A stretch of DNA of 20,393 nucleotides, from the NCBI GenBank assembly GCA_026419775.2, contig JAOPGA020001422.1, forward strand, positions 1 through 20,393. The letters are read 5' to 3'. This document shows, in pieces, positions 17,354 to 20,393 of this stretch; position 1 is the stretch's first letter, and the number at the start of each line of letters is the position of its first letter. Origin of the DNA: Acrasis kona. Lineage: Eukaryota; Heterolobosea; Eutetramitea; Acrasida; Acrasidae. The notes below the pieces were generated by a model. The model saw only the letters and a program-made list of their open reading frames with translations. It was not told where the DNA came from and searched no databases. Made by a program: the position numbers and the translations under genes.

Positions 17354-20300
17354 ATGTCTGATGAGGAAGATAAGAAATCTTCGATTGATGAAGAGAAGGA
17401 ACAAGTATTGCCCCCAATAGCTTTGAAAAAGAAAACTACTGTCGACCACTCTCATGGGAAAAGCATAAAAGACTTTCATATAACTCGTAAACTTGGGGGA
17501 GGTGCAGAGGGGGCAGTGTTTCTAGCAACTAGATTAGAAGACAAAGAAAAAATTGCAATGAAGTGTATAATCCGACACAGCGAAAAAGACATTAAAAGAA
17601 CAAGAGAAGAGGTTCGTCAAACGTCAACAACATGATTAATTACATTTAGCTTGGTTTCCTAATGACTTTGAGACACGAAAACATAGTAGACCACATGATG
17701 TTTTTTGAGGACGTGAAGAAATCATTCACGGGGGAGGAGACACGATTTTATCTAGTTATGGAGTATAGTGAGGATGGTAGTTTGGAAGACTACATAATAG
17801 CACAAAAAAAACTCAATCAAACCATTTCGGTGGAAGTATGTTCGTACCTCAACATTGTCATTATTTACTTCTAGACGATACTAAAATGGACGACGCAGAT
17901 TTGCGAGTGCATGAGATACATGCATAAGGATGGTTTGATTCATCGAGATATCAAGAGCGAGAACCTTCTGCTTTCCAACAATCACCAAACAATGAAAGTG
18001 TACGTTAAATCATTACTTTTAGTTTTCATTCAATTAGCTGCGACTTTGGCTTCACAAAGAAAACCGAAAAAGTTTTAAGTGGGACTGTTCTTGGTACCAT
18101 TGTGTATATGGCGCCGGTAAGAATCATAATCATACCTATTCTCTTATTGTCAACTAGGAAATTTTTGCAAACACAAGATATGATGAAAGCATAGACATTT
18201 GGAGTTTAGGTGTCGTTCTCTTACAATTGATCCTGATGAAGAACCAGAAAGAGGTTCCTGATGTAAGAATAGAGGTCGGAGGCAATCCAGACTACATTTA
18301 TGAATTCCTTTCGGACTACGACACGCGCGTTACATCCATCGTGGAAGCATGTCTAAGGATTGATCCCATCGACAGACCAACAGCAGCTGAAATCCTCAAG
18401 CACATTAAAAATCTCGAAGACAACAGCGGATCAAACGCAACTATTCGTCGTATTTTTACTAGTTCTAGAAAAAAGAAAAAGAATGTAGTACGCCCTGACG
18501 AAGTCATCGACGACTCAGACATGATGTCACTTTCGGATGCATTAAGCGCCACAATGACCGACACTTCATCACAAACCAATAGTCCGAGAGGATCAGATAG
18601 CATTTTTCGAAAAAACAGTTCCGACGATTCAACCTTGGCAGCCGATGGACCTCTTTGTCAAATGAGCACACAAAAAGCAAGAAAGTTTTGGATAGATAAC
18701 GGATGGGTTAATCAATATAAAGTCGAATGGTTGGAGTTTAGAGAAGCCTACCGTAAGCTAATGGGTTGGAATTTAATACCCAAGGAAAGCGAGAGAGGAC
18801 TGAAGAGCATTCTGATCGGCGGAGATTCGGACTTTGATTCGGAGATGGTAAGCTGTACCGCATTCGATCGTGCCGTATTACGCACTGGTTTCCCTTTTAG
18901 TGACCAATTCATGCACTCTGTTTGGGAAAAGTCCAGAGCAGAGGACTCTGAATTGACTGATCGTGAATTAACCCAATTGTACGCAAGCGATCTTTCGCAA
19001 GAGGAATACCAACACCATCGAGAAGAATATCTTCGTACTTTAATAGACTATGATAAAATATTTATAGATCCCATTTCACAAGAACCATTAAGCGTCGATT
19101 CACACTGTGCGCCCCTACGTTTGGTGACGGACGAGGAGTGGGGAGAGCTGATGGCCAACGAATATGACATGGATTTGGAAGATGACAAGATGACACGCAT
19201 TGAGAGGTTGAGCGCATGGAGAGGTCACAGCAGATCACAACAACAAGAAAACGCAATCAACTATTTGACCAACACTGAGAGGAAGGAACATCGGTTCATC
19301 GTACTCGGTGCAGCCGCCGCCGGTAAAACATGCATGATGAAACTTTTAATGTACAAGGCCGCCATCAAAAGTAGAAGCGAAGGATACCTAGTGCCACTAT
19401 TCGTTCCCATTGCCAATCTAGCATACAACAACACTCACGCCATCACGGACGACATTTGTGGATTCTACTTGGAGTGCATTCGTGCCAGTGCCGACAGCAT
19501 GATGAACAATTCGCTGCGTTACGACACTCGAATCGAACATTTCCTAATGCATGCATTGAGACACGAAGAGGCGCTCATCCTACTCGATGGTCTGGACGAA
19601 GCGGCCAATCCAGATGTCAAGAGAAGGATCGAATTGGCCATTGCCGAAATTGCCAGAGTGCATCGAAATGGAATCATCATCACTTCCAGAGTGAGCGGAT
19701 TCGACAGCGACGAAGACGGTAGGAATTTATTTCATGATTTCACGTTGGCAAGAATCCAACCCCTCACATTCCCCATTCAATTACAAATCGCGCTCAAGAG
19801 AGGAGTGATCGACGATAACTTTCACAACAGCCTGAAAGGAAAGTACAGAGAATTAGCTCAAACGCCATTGCTACTTTCCCTACTGATTCAACAGTTCAAA
19901 GAAAAGGGCAAATTACCAGATCTAAGGAGCGAATTATACGGAGAGGCCATCAGCACCATGATTACCGTCTTTTTCAGAAAGAACGAACCCGACAAGAAAT
20001 TAGCAGATATGGAGAGGGAGAGAGAAGAAATCTTACACTTGTTGAGCGCATTGGCGTGCAAGTTACATGCAGAGAGGAGGCGTGACTTTGTGCAGGCCGA
20101 CGTGATCAACAACACCGTGACGTCCACCACCATGATGAACTTGGCCATGGGCAATCGACCGCTGTCCAGAAATTCCAGCGTACAAGGTAATATTGGATAT
20201 GGTGGTGGTGGCGGTGGTGCTGGAAGTGCAGGCGGTGGTGGCGGCGGTGAATTGGATGGATTCAACACCAACGAAGAAGATAGCGATCTGAGGGCATATG

Positions 20301-20393
20301 ACGAGGAGGGAAGGCTCATCTCCAGAGAAAAGTTGGTTCACACATGGGACCGATTAAAGAATTGGGTTGACCAGGGTAAATTCAGCCCGCTCA
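17354..20393 (+). CDS. Ser/Thr protein kinase fused to a NACHT NTPase (3' end outside window)
   Basis: Exons 17354-17611, 17650-17835, 17875-17999, 18038-18116 and 18158-past 20393 splice in frame to at least 961 residues. Residues ~42-300 are a complete kinase: Gly loop GGGAEGAV, catalytic K70 (AMK), HRDIKSEN (D173), CDFG (D192), YMAPE (E217, rebuilt across an intron) and DIWSLGVVLLQL. The kinase looks NEK-like. A Ser-rich linker with KKKK follows, then a helical segment ~386-470. The NACHT domain has Walker A GAAAAGKT (600-607), Walker B LILLDGLDE (D693) and IIITSR, then the typical TPLLLSLL...KGKLPDLRSELYGEA helix region. A Gly-rich insert occurs at 20200-20260. NACHT proteins are STAND ATPases that oligomerise when a C-terminal sensor binds its ligand; here a kinase takes the effector place. 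Sensor repeats would lie beyond the window. All catalytic residues are present, so both enzymes should be active. Confidence 0.88.
17612..17649 (+). other. Intron 1 of the kinase-NACHT gene (38 nt)
   Basis: GTTCGT...ATTTAG. It lies in the C-helix of the kinase; removal joins TREE to LGFLMTLRHENIV. The donor GTTCGT deviates from the GTAAGT type. Confidence 0.88.
17836..17874 (+). other. Intron 2 of the kinase-NACHT gene (39 nt)
   Basis: GTATGT...TTCTAG. Its length is a multiple of three, with no in-frame stop except its own terminal TAG, which would stop translation if retained. Confidence 0.88.
18000..18037 (+). other. Intron 3 of the kinase-NACHT gene (38 nt)
   Basis: GTACGT...AATTAG. Splicing completes a Val codon and restores MKVCDFG, the magnesium-binding loop. 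Confidence 0.9.
18117..18157 (+). other. Intron 4 of the kinase-NACHT gene (41 nt)
   Basis: GTAAGA...AACTAG. Splicing joins YMAP to E, restoring the APE motif. Confidence 0.9.

Noticed and set aside
20200-20262. Gly-rich GGT/GGC run as a possible assembly artefact or repeat element
   Set aside because: It is in frame and flanked by intact NACHT-associated sequence. A coding low-complexity insert is sufficient.
1-20393. tRNA, rRNA, CRISPR array or bacterial operon features
   Set aside because: No T-loop/acceptor pairing, rRNA core sequence, or regularly spaced repeats were seen, and the genes are spliced and eukaryotic.

Overview
The window is nuclear DNA of a unicellular eukaryote, most likely a free-living amoeboid or flagellate protist. 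The evidence is eukaryote-only families (epsin-type ENTH, RAD51C, GIGYF, calcineurin B, and a kinase-NACHT fusion), GT-AG introns of only 36-41 nt, TATAAATA boxes close to start codons, standard stop codons (every confident gene with a visible end stops with TAA) and AT-rich spacers. A heterolobosean (Naegleria/Acrasis-like) or similar amoeba is my guess; the sequence alone does not settle the lineage.

Layout, left to right. 1-171: an open 3' end of a possible upstream gene. 569-1787 (+): an ENTH-domain, epsin-like endocytic adaptor whose Q/R/D-rich tail is split by a frameshift in a CAA run. 3053-1797 (-): a RAD51C-like recombinase with one intron, ending 9 bp from the ENTH gene. 3560-3856 (+): a small secreted protein with two perfect CX3C-X8-CX3C units. 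4541-5304: a TATA box, a spliced leader-like exon, hairpins and coding-like fragments that I cannot assemble into a gene. 6480-5827 (-): a broken MULE (Mutator-like) transposase. 7510-11631 (+): a 1373-residue, mostly disordered protein of unknown function in a single exon. 12573-15942 (+): a GIGYF1/2-like translational repressor in three exons. 16606-15991 (-): calcineurin B in three exons, with a myristoylation signal. 17354 to the right edge (+): a serine/threonine kinase fused to a NACHT NTPase in at least five exons, cut off by the window.

The genes are not an operon or an obvious pathway. They are a tightly packed set of housekeeping genes (endocytosis, DNA repair, mRNA repression, Ca2+ signalling) interspersed with lineage-specific ones. 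The most interesting items are the kinase-NACHT protein, which has the architecture of a STAND-type sensor/receptor, the two-unit hairpinin-like secreted peptide, the 1373-residue orphan, and the uniformly tiny introns. All introns whose length is a multiple of three carry an in-frame stop.
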